A DNA stretch of 64,000 nt from Micromonospora pallida (GCF_900090325.1 NZ_FMHW01000002.1:7317001-7381000); one strand, 5' to 3'; numbered from the stretch's first letter, positions 19,004 to 26,479 are shown. Notes: generated from the sequence alone by a model not told the origin. Numbers and translations are program-made.

Positions 19004-19411
19004 TCAGCGGACCGGGTCGTGGGTGCCCCGGGGAACGCCCGGCCGGCAGCGCCGGACCCGCTCGGCGGCCATCCGGCCGCCCAGCGCGAGGCCGTACCGC
19101 TCGACGGCGGTGAGGCCGTACGCGCTGCACGTGGGCGTGAACCGGCACTGGCCGGGCCAGCGGTGCGACAGCCACCGGCGGTAGCCGAGGATCGCTGCCC
19201 GGCCCGCCCGGTCGACCGTCGGGACGCGGACCGCCGAGGCCGTCGCCGCGCCGAGCGTCAGCAGGAACGAGAAGAGGCCGAAGTTGCAGCCGCCCGGGCC
19301 GTCGCAGCCGTCGCAGCCGTCGCACCCGCCACAGCCGTCGCACCCGCCGACGTAGCTGCTCTTCCGTTTGCGGTTGTGGTCGTGGCCCTTGCTCTTGAAC
19401 ATGCGGATCAT
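19004..19411 (-). CDS. YidD-domain protein with cysteine-rich N-terminus
   Basis: This 135-residue protein has a YidD domain in its C-terminal 75 residues: ILGYRRWLSHRW, CRFTPTCSAYGLTAVERYG, RRCRPGVPRGTHDPV. YidD proteins assist membrane protein insertion with YidC. Unlike canonical YidD it begins with a basic stretch (KSKGHDHNRKRK), then a run of CDG repeats with seven cysteines in about 22 residues (GGCDGCGGCDGCDGCDGPGG), then a short hydrophobic segment (NFGLFSFLLTLGAATAS). It is not next to rpmH, rnpA or yidC, so this is probably an extra specialised copy. The Cys repeats could bind metal or form disulphides. Confidence 0.85.
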   Translation of the reverse strand: MIRMFKSKGHDHNRKRKSSYVGGCDGCGGCDGCDGCDGPGGCNFGLFSFLLTLGAATASAVRVPTVDRAGRAAILGYRRWLSHRWPGQCRFTPTCSAYGLTAVERYGLALGGRMAAERVRRCRPGVPRGTHDPVR

Positions 19412-19453
19412 GATGGGGCACGCCCGCCACCGGCCGTGCGGCTGTCCCGGCGA

Positions 19454-20020
19454 TCAGTCGAGGCGGCCGAGGAACTCCAGGGTGCGGGTCAGGAGCAGGG
19501 CCGCCGCCTGCTCGTCGTAGTCCTTGCTGCTGCGGTCGGCGAAGAGGTGCCCGGAGCCGGGGTAGAGGAACAGCTCGGCGGTGTCGATCTCCTGGACGAG
19601 TTGCTGCATGACCGGGACGTCCGCCCAGTCGTCGTCGGCCATCGCGTGGAACTGGACGGGCGTACCAGTGGGCCAGGGGCTGTCGAAAGTCGCGGTCGGC
19701 GCGGCCCCCTCCATGATCAGCGCGCCGCGTGCGCCGGGGCGGGTCTGGGTGAGCGACTGGGCGGACATCGCGCCCAGCGAGAAGCCGGCGTACACCAGGT
19801 CGGCCGACAGCCCCTCGGCGGCGGCGGTGCCCCGGCGCGCGATCTCGTCGAAACCGATGGACCGGGCGTGCGCCACGCCCTCGTCGACCGAACCGAAGGT
19901 CGTGCCGTCGTACAGGTCGGGGGTGTGCACGGTGTGTCCGGCGGCCCGCCACCGGTCGGCGAACTCCATGAAGCCGGGGGTCTGCCCCAGCGCGTGGTGG
20001 AACAGCAGGATCTCGGTCAT
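19454..20020 (-). CDS. dienelactone hydrolase family protein
   Basis: This 188-residue alpha/beta hydrolase starts MTEILLFHHALGQTPGFMEF. The nucleophile elbow is YAGFSLGAMSAQ, with Ser instead of the Cys of classical dienelactone hydrolases. The Asp region is MADDDWADVP and the catalytic His is in GSGHLFADRS. The length fits the short DLH class. The ATG at 20020 is preceded by TATGGT with a 6-base gap; a start 13 codons earlier is less likely. The natural substrate is unknown. Confidence 0.88.
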   Translation of the reverse strand: MTEILLFHHALGQTPGFMEFADRWRAAGHTVHTPDLYDGTTFGSVDEGVAHARSIGFDEIARRGTAAAEGLSADLVYAGFSLGAMSAQSLTQTRPGARGALIMEGAAPTATFDSPWPTGTPVQFHAMADDDWADVPVMQQLVQEIDTAELFLYPGSGHLFADRSSKDYDEQAAALLLTRTLEFLGRLD

Positions 20021-20026
20021 CGGGCC

Positions 20027-20032
20027 ACCATA
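20027..20032 (-). promoter_or_regulatory. -10 element TATGGT, leaderless-type
   Basis: On the minus strand TATGGT ends 6 bases before the ATG at 20020. It lies at the left boundary of the duplicated M23 segment. Confidence 0.55.
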
Positions 20033-20135
20033 GGCCCGGGGTGCGACGCCCACCGGCATCGGTCACCCGGGATGCGGAACGCGTTCACCTGCTAGCCCGG
20101 TGGATTTGATCGAAGATCACCTTCTGGTCGGCGAA

Positions 20136-20189
20136 ACTTTCTGGCATCATCCAGCGAAAGATCGACAATTTTGATCGTGGAGGTTCTCG
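20136..20189 (+). promoter_or_regulatory. conserved 5' region of M23 peptidase A
   Basis: ACTTTCTGGCATCAT, CAGCG.AAGATCGAC and GATCGTGGAGGTT are retained almost unchanged before both M23 genes. Part is the ribosome binding site GTGGAGGT. The remainder is probably promoter and 5' untranslated sequence. Confidence 0.5.
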
Positions 20190-20705
20190 ATGCGTCTTCG
20201 TTTGGCGGGTGCCCTCAGTGCTGGCCTGATGCTGGCTGCCACCGTCCTGGTCCCGGCGTCCCCGGCCTCGGCCGCGCCCTCGTTCCGGACGCCGTTCCCG
20301 TGCAACCAGACGTGGTCGGGGTCGACCCGCACCACACACAGCCCGGCGTACGCGATCGACTTCAACCGGACCGACGACCACGGCGACCCGGTCAAGGCCA
20401 GCGCCCCGGGCACGGTCGACGTGGTCGCCAACCTCGGTGACACCAGCTACGGCCGGTACGTGCGGATCAACCACGGGGGTGGGTACACCACCTACTACGC
20501 CCACCTCAGCGGGTTCAACGTCTCGGTCGGCCAGTCCGTCGGCTACAACACCACCATCGGCTACGTGGGTAACAGCGGCGGCTCCAGCGGCTCGCACCTG
20601 CACTACGAGCAGCGGCTCAACGGCAACGACATCCAGGTCCGGTTCAGCGGCAACCTGGCCCTCTACTGGGGGACCAAGAACTACACCCGTACCGCCGGCT
20701 GCTGA
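20190..20705 (+). CDS. secreted M23-type peptidase, copy A
   Basis: This 171-residue exported protein has a signal peptide of about 28 residues ending ASPASAAP. The mature part is a lone LytM/M23 domain with metal ligands in HSPAYAIDFN (HxxxxxxD) and SHLHYEQ (HxH), and the active-site YYAHLS. M23 enzymes cleave peptidoglycan cross-bridges or related peptides. The mature sequence is about 85% identical by eye to the gene at 21916-22428. GTGGAGG precedes the ATG. Cys34 and the C-terminal Cys171 could form a disulphide. It converges with the NlpC/P60 gene across a shared hairpin. Confidence 0.92.
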   Translation: MRLRLAGALSAGLMLAATVLVPASPASAAPSFRTPFPCNQTWSGSTRTTHSPAYAIDFNRTDDHGDPVKASAPGTVDVVANLGDTSYGRYVRINHGGGYTTYYAHLSGFNVSVGQSVGYNTTIGYVGNSGGSSGSHLHYEQRLNGNDIQVRFSGNLALYWGTKNYTRTAGC

Positions 20706-20723
20706 TCCACCCGGTTCGAGCCA

Positions 20724-20753
20724 GGGGTCCCGCAGCCGGTGCTGCGGGACCCC
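20724..20753. terminator. bidirectional terminator hairpin
   Basis: A perfect 13-bp stem (20724-20736 with 20741-20753) and 4-base loop lie between the convergent M23 and NlpC/P60 genes. Confidence 0.85.
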
Positions 20754-20766
20754 GGCATGTGCGGAC

Positions 20767-21669
20767 TCAGATTCCCGGGACGCGGTGGGCGGTGTACTCG
20801 GAGCTGTTCAGGTAGGTCGTGGCATTGCTGATCACCACACCCGTCCAGGTGCCGTCCGGGTTCTGCCACTTGGGCGTGGCCTCCAGGACCGACGGCACCC
20901 CGTCGCCGTCCCCGTCACCGAGGTAGACCGCGACGTGGCCGTTCTTGGCGAGGAGGTCGCCGACCTGGATCTGCGACTTGGCGACCTGGGGGATGCCCGA
21001 CTTCATGGCGCTGGAACTGGTCCAGGGAAAGTACACCCCCGCGTGCTGGAACATCTTGTAGATCAGGCCGGAGCAGTCGAAGCCCTTGACCCCGGCGGGC
21101 TGCTTGTAGACCCGGCTCTGACCGCAGGTCCTACCGTCGTGGTAGAGCGTGCTGGTGGGCACGGTCCCATACCGGTACGTCCCGGCCGCACAGCCCACGT
21201 AGATCGAGTCGAGCTGGGCCAGGCCGTAGCTGAGCGCCTGCCGGACCTTGACCGACGGCGACTCCTTCACCTTGCAGTGGTTCATGTAGTACGGGATGCC
21301 GTGGGCGGGGATGCCCACCACCTGGACGCCGTCGAGGTACACCAGGTAGTCGTCGTTCGGGACGATGGCCACGTGGGCGATCGCGCCGATCTTCCACTCC
21401 CCGGGCGCGGCGGTGTAGGTCTGGTCGGACTGGATGCCGACGCCGGGGCGGTTGACCACGACCCGGGCGGTGTGCCAGCCACCGGTGTTGTTGAGCAGGT
21501 TGTTGTCCACCTGGTAGACCCCGCCGTAGCCGGTGACCTTGTTCCAGCAGGCCCCGACGTGGGGGTCGGTGCGATAGAAGGTGAAGTCCGCGTGGGCGGC
21601 CGAGGCGGCCACGGTGCTGCCCAGGACCACCGCCACCGTCACGGCACCGATGCGACGCAGTATCGACAT
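20767..21669 (-). CDS. secreted NlpC/P60 family peptidase
   Basis: This 300-residue exported protein has a signal peptide of about 27 residues ending ASAAHA. The last 120 residues form an NlpC/P60 (C40) domain with catalytic Cys in GFDCSGLIY and His in NGHVAVYLGD, followed by a GDGDGDG loop. These enzymes cut peptidoglycan stem peptides. The 150-residue N-terminal region is strand-rich with a few scattered cysteines and has no assigned family. MSILRRIG at 21669 is the likely start, with AGGTGGAG before it. It sits inverted between two copies of an M23 peptidase gene, so all three are probably wall-remodelling enzymes. Confidence 0.9.
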   Translation of the reverse strand: MSILRRIGAVTVAVVLGSTVAASAAHADFTFYRTDPHVGACWNKVTGYGGVYQVDNNLLNNTGGWHTARVVVNRPGVGIQSDQTYTAAPGEWKIGAIAHVAIVPNDDYLVYLDGVQVVGIPAHGIPYYMNHCKVKESPSVKVRQALSYGLAQLDSIYVGCAAGTYRYGTVPTSTLYHDGRTCGQSRVYKQPAGVKGFDCSGLIYKMFQHAGVYFPWTSSSAMKSGIPQVAKSQIQVGDLLAKNGHVAVYLGDGDGDGVPSVLEATPKWQNPDGTWTGVVISNATTYLNSSEYTAHRVPGI

Positions 21670-21734
21670 GCGCTCCACCTCTCGTCGCGACGCGGATCCT
21701 ATAGATCGGCGTCCATTTATCTGGGCGTGATCTT

Positions 21735-21754
21735 ACGCATGGAACGTCATGCGT
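21735..21754. promoter_or_regulatory. inverted repeat upstream of the NlpC/P60 gene
   Basis: ACGCATG (21735-21741) and CATGCGT (21748-21754) form a perfect 7-bp inverted repeat with a 6-base spacer, about 65 bases upstream of the NlpC/P60 start in an AT-richer stretch. It is a candidate operator or activator site. Confidence 0.4.
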
Positions 21755-21859
21755 CAATAGGTCCGGGGTGTGGTTGCGCCGGCGTCGGTCACCCGGGGTG
21801 GGAGGTGTTCGCCTGGAGTCTCGGTGGAGTCGATCGATGATCGCCTTTCGGGCTGCCGG

Positions 21860-21915
21860 ACTTTCTGGCATCATCCCAGCGGAAGATCGACGACTGTGAT
21901 TGTGGAGGTTTTTCG
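21860..21915 (+). promoter_or_regulatory. conserved 5' region of M23 peptidase B
   Basis: This is the counterpart of 20136-20189: ACTTTCTGGCATCATC, CAGCGGAAGATCGAC and TGTGGAGGTT precede the ATG at 21916. The gene is more diverged than this block at several positions, suggesting the block is under constraint. Confidence 0.5.
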
Positions 21916-22428
21916 ATGCGTACCCGTCTGGCGAGTTTCCTCGGCGCTGTCGCTCTGGCGACCGCCGCCTTCCTGGTCCCGGCGTCGCCCGCCGCCGCCG
22001 CGCCGACGTTCAAGGTGCCGTTCCCGTGCGGCCAGACGTGGCTCGGCGAGACCCGTACCAACCACAGCCCGGCGTACGCGATCGACTTCAACCGGGCCAA
22101 CGACCACGGTGACGCGGTCAAGGCCAGCGCCCCGGGCACGGTCGACATCGTCGCCGACCTCGATAACGCCAGCTACGGCCGGTACGTGCGGATCAACCAC
22201 GGGGGCGGGTACACCACCTATTACGCCCACCTCAGCGGGTTCAACGTCTCGGTCGGCCAGAGCGTCGGTTACAACACCACCATCGGCTACGTGGGTAACA
22301 GCGGCAACTCCGACGGCTCGCACCTGCACTACGAGCAGCGGCTGAACGGCGGCGACATCCAGGTGCGGTTCAACGGCAACCTGGCCCACTACTGGGGGAC
22401 CGTGAACTACACGCGTACCGTCTGCTGA
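21916..22428 (+). CDS. secreted M23-type peptidase, copy B
   Basis: This 170-residue exported protein has a signal peptide ending AAAAP near residue 29 and a single M23/LytM domain. The metal ligands and active-site residues are intact (HSPAYAIDFN, YYAHLS, SHLHYEQ). Compared with copy A the core is nearly unchanged, while the signal peptide and N-terminus differ (MRTRLASFLGAVALATAAF). The segment from INHGGGYTT to IGYVGNSG is identical in both. GTGGAGG precedes the ATG. The retained catalytic residues argue that both copies are functional. Confidence 0.92.
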   Translation: MRTRLASFLGAVALATAAFLVPASPAAAAPTFKVPFPCGQTWLGETRTNHSPAYAIDFNRANDHGDAVKASAPGTVDIVADLDNASYGRYVRINHGGGYTTYYAHLSGFNVSVGQSVGYNTTIGYVGNSGNSDGSHLHYEQRLNGGDIQVRFNGNLAHYWGTVNYTRTVC

Positions 22429-22446
22429 TCCAGACGGCTGGAGCCG

Positions 22447-22477
22447 GGGGTCCCGTGGTCACCGACCGCGGGACCCC
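22447..22477 (+). terminator. terminator hairpin after M23 copy B
   Basis: A 13-bp stem with one T-G wobble (22447-22459 with 22465-22477) and a 5-base loop. It is homologous to the hairpin after copy A. Confidence 0.8.
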
Positions 22478-22518
22478 TCGCGATTGCGGACTCAGAAATA
22501 TCGAAAGAAGGTGCGCCG

Positions 22519-22713
22519 CTATCCGCGTTGCGGAAGGCCGCGCACGAACGCGGACCACGAGCCGGTGGCGAAGGCGAGCGCGGGGCCGTGCGGGTCCTTA
22601 CTGTCCCGTACGGCGACGACGCCGGGCAGGTTGTCGGCGACCTCGACGCAGTCGCCGCCGCTTCCGCCGCTGCGGGTGCTCTTGCGCCAGACGGCGCCGG
22701 CAAGCTCAGTCAT
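22519..22713 (-). CDS. DUF397 domain protein
   Basis: This 64-residue protein matches DUF397: WRKSTRSGGSGGDCVEVAD, then VAVRDSKDPHGPALAF and a terminal W..FV region. These small proteins are encoded beside Scr1/DUF5753 regulators throughout actinobacteria and are thought to act as their partners. It overlaps the regulator stop by 8 bases and is co-expressed with it. No membrane or secretion signal is present. Confidence 0.93.
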   Translation of the reverse strand: MTELAGAVWRKSTRSGGSGGDCVEVADNLPGVVAVRDSKDPHGPALAFATGSWSAFVRGLPQRG

Positions 22714-23593
22714 GATGCTCCTCGATGATCTTGTTGATCAATCTCTTTGATTCTGCCTCATCCGAGGCGAGCGTTTCGAGGTCCGACCAGACGTGTTCGT
22801 ACGCCGCGACCTCCGCCGGCTTGTCCAGGTACAGCGCGCCGGTGATGTTCTCGACGTAGACCGTGGTCGGCTCGGTGGCGGCCCGCCCGAAGGGGCGCGG
22901 GAAGTCGAGCAGGACGAAGGTGCCGCTCTCGCTGGCCAGCGGCGGGCCGGCGGCGAACGGGAGTACCCGCAGGGAGACGTTCGGCAGCGCGGCCACTTCG
23001 AGCAGGTGCCGCAACTGCCCGGCCATCGCCGACCGGTCGGGGATGGTGCGCCGCAGCACGGCCTCGCTGAGCACGACCTTCAGGACCGGGGCGCTGGGCA
23101 GCCGGCGGACGAGGATGTGCTGCCGCTGCAACCGCACCGCGACCAGTTTCTCCAGATCCTCCGCTCCCAGGGCCGGATTCTTCCGGTGGAACAGTTCGGT
23201 GGCGTACTCACGGGTCTGGAACAATCCCGGAATCAACTCGGAGTCGTATCGGCGTAGCAGGGATGCGGACGATTCCAGGCTGACGTAGAGCGAGAACCAC
23301 GACGGCACCACGTCGCCGTACGAATGCCACCAGCCCTTCGCGCGGGTCTCCTTCGCCAGGCCGACGACAATGGCGCTCATCTCGTCGGGTACGGCGTACC
23401 GGTCGCACATCGCCCGCGCGTCCACGACCCGTACCGGAACGAGCCCCTTCTCGATACGCCAGACCTTCTGCCGGGAACAGTCCAGCGTCTCGGCCACCGC
23501 GTCGAGGGTCACGCCGGCATCCTCGCGCAGCTCAGTGAGGAGGCGGCCGAGCTGCCGTCGGGGGACGGTGGAACCGCTTGTTTCATCCGTCAT
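22706..23593 (-). CDS. Scr1-type XRE-family regulator (HTH + DUF5753)
   Basis: This 295-residue cytoplasmic regulator has an XRE HTH at residues 10-70 (LTELREDAGVTLDAVAETLD, SRQKVWRIEKG) and a DUF5753 ligand-like domain from about 95 to the end (LIPGLFQTREYA, RQHILVRR, LRVLPFAAGP, YLDKPAEVAAYEHVW). Relatives form pairs with DUF397 proteins. Such pairs have been linked to developmental regulation in Streptomyces, but the role of this one is unknown. The gene is divergent from two small genes at 23851. The ATG at 23593 overlaps a CATGCAAC motif repeated 22 bases upstream. Confidence 0.93.
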   Translation of the reverse strand: MTDETSGSTVPRRQLGRLLTELREDAGVTLDAVAETLDCSRQKVWRIEKGLVPVRVVDARAMCDRYAVPDEMSAIVVGLAKETRAKGWWHSYGDVVPSWFSLYVSLESSASLLRRYDSELIPGLFQTREYATELFHRKNPALGAEDLEKLVAVRLQRQHILVRRLPSAPVLKVVLSEAVLRRTIPDRSAMAGQLRHLLEVAALPNVSLRVLPFAAGPPLASESGTFVLLDFPRPFGRAATEPTTVYVENITGALYLDKPAEVAAYEHVWSDLETLASDEAESKRLINKIIEEHHD

Positions 23594-23620
23594 GCAACAT
23601 CACCGCACTCCTCATGCAAC
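23591..23620. promoter_or_regulatory. direct repeat CATGCAAC, possible operator
   Basis: CATGCAAC occurs at 23591-23598 and 23613-23620, two helical turns apart, at and upstream of the regulator start. It may be an autoregulatory site. The first copy contains the start codon. Confidence 0.25.
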
Positions 23621-23850
23621 CGTGGACGTTTCTTTCCGCGCGCATTTCGCTTGCATTCATCGCGGATTGTTTCGGAGTGAGAGTAGGAGTGGGGTGGATC
23701 GTTGCGCAAGGTGTGCGGGGTGTCGCATTCTGTCGACATCGCGCGGTTGTCGGCGGCCCTGGCGAGATGGCGTCGACAACAGTCCGCCGTAACCTGCACC
23801 GGAATGACACGCGGGCGGGGCGGCGCCATTTCCCGGAAGGAGGACGCCCG

Positions 23851-24030
23851 ATGCGTGTGTCGTACGACCACTACCTGTCCGCCACCGCGCTGACCCTGGC
23901 GCGTCGGCACCGTCCGGTCTGGAACCACCTCCTCCGGCGGCTGACCTGCCGCTGTGGCGCGGACCTGCCCTGCCAGGTCCGCCACCGTCTCCCGATCAGT
24001 CGTCGCCGCTGGCCCGGGGAGGAAGAATGA
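23851..24030 (+). CDS. small basic hypothetical protein
   Basis: This is a 59-residue Arg-rich protein with a possible CxCx4-5CxC element (TCRCGADLPCQVRHR). GGAAGGAGG precedes the ATG at 23851. Its stop overlaps the next ATG (ATGA), so it is coupled to the 98-residue gene. Gene pairs of this type lie divergent to Scr1-like regulators in related genomes as I recall them, but I know of no function. Confidence 0.65.
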   Translation: MRVSYDHYLSATALTLARRHRPVWNHLLRRLTCRCGADLPCQVRHRLPISRRRWPGEEE

Positions 24031-24323
24031 CCTGGCGGCTCAAGGCCGGTGACCTGGTGGAGGTCACCCGGGAGGCGAGTGTCCAGTTCGTCAACCCGAT
24101 GCTGTTCCGGGTGATCCGGGTGCTCGACTGGGTCACCTTCGACGGGTGGATGTGGCTCGACGGCTACCAGCTCGACAAGAAGGGCGACGCGGTCGCCCGG
24201 CGCTCGATCTTCGTACAGCCGGCTGGCCTGCGGGTGCAGCGGTCGATCCCGGCTCCCACGCCCCGCCGGTCGACCCGGCGGGCCGTGGCCCCGGCGCAGA
24301 AGCCTGCGGCCCCGACACGTTAG
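24027..24323 (+). CDS. hypothetical protein coupled to the small basic gene
   Basis: This 98-residue protein starts at ATG 24027 inside the preceding stop (ATGA). The first 65 residues look like a compact strand-rich barrel (WRLKAGDLVEVTREA, LFRVIRVLDWVTFDGWMWLD, YQLDKKGDAVARRSIFVQ), and the last 30 are a basic Pro/Ala/Arg tail that might bind nucleic acid. There is no signal peptide. I do not recognise a family. Confidence 0.7.
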   Translation: MTWRLKAGDLVEVTREASVQFVNPMLFRVIRVLDWVTFDGWMWLDGYQLDKKGDAVARRSIFVQPAGLRVQRSIPAPTPRRSTRRAVAPAQKPAAPTR

Positions 24324-24509
24324 GCCGTGGCCTCGCCATCTGCCTGGCGTCTTCGGCCGTGGCCCGAGTTCCGGGCCCTGGAGTATCCAGCCCGGCGCGG
24401 ACAGCCCTGGTTTCGGCGTGGTCAGTTCCGGCGCGGGCGTTGGGCCCTCGGCTGTGCGGGCGGTGCTACCTTCACGACGGTCGCCACCCCCTGAATAGTG
24501 GGAGCCATC

Positions 24510-25121
24510 GTGGAGAAGAGGCACGCCGGCACGTTGGCCGTCATCGCGCTGATGGCGTGCCTCGCCGTCGTCGGTGCGGTCGGTGGCACATACCTCGCCA
24601 ACCGCGCCAATTCCCAGTCGGACGACCCGAGTGTGGACCCGACCCCGTCGAGGTCGGTGACCATCGATCCCGCGTCGTCGGAGACCGCTGACCCCGACTC
24701 GTCGGAGTCACCGGAGCCGTCCGAGTCGGCCGGGGAGGCGGAACCCCGGACGTACCAGATCGACCGGGAGGTCTACGACGCGCTGTCGTTGAGCGTCACG
24801 CTGGTCAGCGCCGAGGTCACCAGCGGCGGCAAGCTGCGGCTGAACGTCCGGTACCGCAACGACTCGCTGATCGACTGGCCGTTGGCCTGCCCGACCGCCG
24901 AGGTCGACCGGACCTCCTCACAGGTCACCCTGTCCGACGGCCGGACCGTACGTCCCGAGAACAGTTGGTGCGCCACCACGCGGCCCGGAAAGTCCTTCAC
25001 CCTCGCGTCCGGCGCCGAGGCGACGACCTGGGCGCTCTACCCGGCGGTGCCGGCAGCCGGGTCGTCCTTCGACGTGACCTGGTACGACTTCCCCGTCATC
25101 GAGGACGTCCGCCTGCGCTGA
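24510..25121 (+). CDS. membrane-anchored or secreted hypothetical protein
   Basis: This 203-residue protein has one N-terminal membrane segment (TLAVIALMACLAVVGAVGGTYLA), then about 50 residues rich in Ser/Pro/Asp/Glu, then a strand-rich globular domain of about 120 residues (SVTLVSAEVTSGGKLRLNVR, FTLASGAEATTWALYP). This looks like an extracytoplasmic beta-sandwich on a flexible stalk. The GTG at 24510 has GGGAG 5 bases upstream; a GTG at 24498 would add four residues. The two cysteines in the globular part could pair. No family is recognised. Confidence 0.75.
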   Translation: MEKRHAGTLAVIALMACLAVVGAVGGTYLANRANSQSDDPSVDPTPSRSVTIDPASSETADPDSSESPEPSESAGEAEPRTYQIDREVYDALSLSVTLVSAEVTSGGKLRLNVRYRNDSLIDWPLACPTAEVDRTSSQVTLSDGRTVRPENSWCATTRPGKSFTLASGAEATTWALYPAVPAAGSSFDVTWYDFPVIEDVRLR

Positions 25122-25148
25122 CGCGTTCGGTGGCGACGGCAGTCGTGG

Positions 25149-25154
25149 CAGGAT
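25149..25154 (+). promoter_or_regulatory. -10-like element CAGGAT, leaderless-type
   Basis: CAGGAT ends 6 bases before the ATG at 25161. Confidence 0.45.
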
Positions 25155-25160
25155 GCCAGG

Positions 25161-25508
25161 ATGGCTCAGGGCAGCAGGATTCCGTACGGCAAGCTCGTGC
25201 GTGACCGCATACCCGAGATCATCCGGGCCGGCGGTGAGATACCGGAGATCCGGGTTCTCGGGCCGGACGACTTCGTCCCGGCGCTCATCGCGAAGCTGCA
25301 CGAGGAAGCCGAGGAACTCGGGTCTGCCGGAGCGGCCGAGGTGCTCGGAGAACTCGCCGACCTTCACGAGGTTCTGGCTGCGCTGACGGCCGCGCTCGGC
25401 TTCACCGCTGCCGAGGTCGAGGCGGCTGCGGCCCGCAAACGAGCCGAACGCGGAGGCTTCACCGAGCGCCTCTGGCTGGAGAGCACGACTCGCCCGCACC
25501 ACGGTTAG
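25161..25508 (+). CDS. MazG-like nucleotide pyrophosphohydrolase family protein
   Basis: This 115-residue protein is an all-helical NTP-pyrophosphohydrolase-like protein. YGKLVRDRIPEII at the N-terminus and KLHEEAEEL followed by LGELADLHEVL are the paired acidic metal-binding helices (ExxE and ExxD). Proteins with this KLVRDRIPE start are often annotated as phosphoribosyl-ATP pyrophosphohydrolase-like, but they are distinct from HisE and probably clean up non-canonical nucleotides. It is a stand-alone gene. Confidence 0.85.
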   Translation: MAQGSRIPYGKLVRDRIPEIIRAGGEIPEIRVLGPDDFVPALIAKLHEEAEELGSAGAAEVLGELADLHEVLAALTAALGFTAAEVEAAAARKRAERGGFTERLWLESTTRPHHG

Positions 25509-25582
25509 CGCCACCTTCCGGCCGTACGCGAAGCTCCGAAACCCGTTTGCCGCGTCGGGCCGTCTCGCTGAGGATGAGCCGA

Positions 25583-26479
25583 ATGGGCGCGATGAAGATG
25601 CACGCCGATGAGATCGAGACCGACGTCGACCTGGTGCGTCGCCTGTTGGCAGAGCAGTTCCCGGACTGGTCCGGGCTACCGATTCGTCCGGTGGAGTCGT
25701 ACGGGACCGATCACGACATCTACCGGCTCGGTGAGCGACTGGTCGCTCGGCTGCCCCGGATCGGCTGGGCCACCAAGCAGGCCGCGCGGGAGGCGGAGTG
25801 GCTCCCGAAGCTGGCACCGCACCTACCGCTCGCGCTGCCCGTACCCGTGGCGATGGGACGTCCTGCGCACGGCTACCCCTTCGACTGGTCCGTCTGCGAA
25901 TGGCTGCCGGGCGAGAACGCGAACGGCACGATCCACGACCTGGCCCAGGCCGCCGTCGACCTCGCCGGGTTCGTGGCCGCGCTCCGTCGTATCGACACCA
26001 GCGAGGCATTTCCGCGCCCGCCGGGCAACCGGGGCGGCGCGCTGGCCGAGTTCGACGAAGGCGTACGAGGGTCGATCGCGCAGCTCGGCGACCGGATCGA
26101 CCGCGACGCCACGCTCCGTTGCTGGCAGGAATCGCTCGACGCGCCCGTGTGGGACGGCCCGGAGGTCTGGGTGCACGGCGACCTGCTGCCGGGCAACCTC
26201 CTCGTCGTCGACGGTCGGCTGTCGGCGGTCATCGACTTCGGTGGCCTGAACGTCGGTGATCCCGCCTGCGACCTGCAACCGGCCTGGAACGTGTTCACGG
26301 GCACCAGCCGGGAACGGTTCCGTGCCGAACTCGGCGTCGACGACGCGTCCTGGCTTCGGGGCCGGGGCTGGGCTCTGATGCAGGCGGTGGCGGCGCTGCC
26401 CTACTACTGGGACACCAACCCGGGCATGATCCGGCAGGCGTCCCACGCGCTCGCGCAGGTTCTCGACGACCTCCGCTGA
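25583..26479 (+). CDS. APH-family phosphotransferase
   Basis: This 298-residue kinase has the aminoglycoside phosphotransferase fold. The catalytic loop is VWVHGDLLPGNLLV and the metal-binding DFG-like segment is AVIDFGGLNVGDPACDL. The N-terminal lobe contains DHDIYRLGERLVARLP. Similar proteins phosphorylate antibiotics, homoserine, choline or sugars, so this is not evidence of resistance. Several nearby ATGs are possible (25574, 25583, 25592); GAGGA upstream favours 25583. There is no clear operon partner. Confidence 0.88.
   Translation: MGAMKMHADEIETDVDLVRRLLAEQFPDWSGLPIRPVESYGTDHDIYRLGERLVARLPRIGWATKQAAREAEWLPKLAPHLPLALPVPVAMGRPAHGYPFDWSVCEWLPGENANGTIHDLAQAAVDLAGFVAALRRIDTSEAFPRPPGNRGGALAEFDEGVRGSIAQLGDRIDRDATLRCWQESLDAPVWDGPEVWVHGDLLPGNLLVVDGRLSAVIDFGGLNVGDPACDLQPAWNVFTGTSRERFRAELGVDDASWLRGRGWALMQAVAALPYYWDTNPGMIRQASHALAQVLDDLR

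Larger units (their letters stand above)
20030..20753. repeat. duplicated M23 segment, copy A
   Basis: About 724 bp contain promoter region, M23 gene and terminator, and are homologous along their whole length to 21757-22477. Shared blocks include TAGG.CCGGGGTG at the left edge, GGTCACCCGG, GATCGA.GATC, the block before each start, the coding region and the final GGGGTCCCG hairpin. Confidence 0.85.
21757..22477. repeat. duplicated M23 segment, copy B
   Basis: This is the second copy of the roughly 720-bp unit at 20030-20753, in the same orientation, separated from it by the inverted NlpC/P60 gene and its upstream region. Confidence 0.85.

Noticed and set aside
20136..21915. c-di-AMP (ydaO-type) riboswitch upstream of the M23 or NlpC/P60 genes
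   Set aside because: This riboswitch controls such genes in actinobacteria, but the conserved GGGG...GAACC-type core elements were not seen in either leader. The conserved block looks promoter-like.
25583..26479. Aminoglycoside resistance gene
   Set aside because: The kinase has the APH fold, but this fold covers many small-molecule kinases and no specific resistance subfamily motif was recognised.
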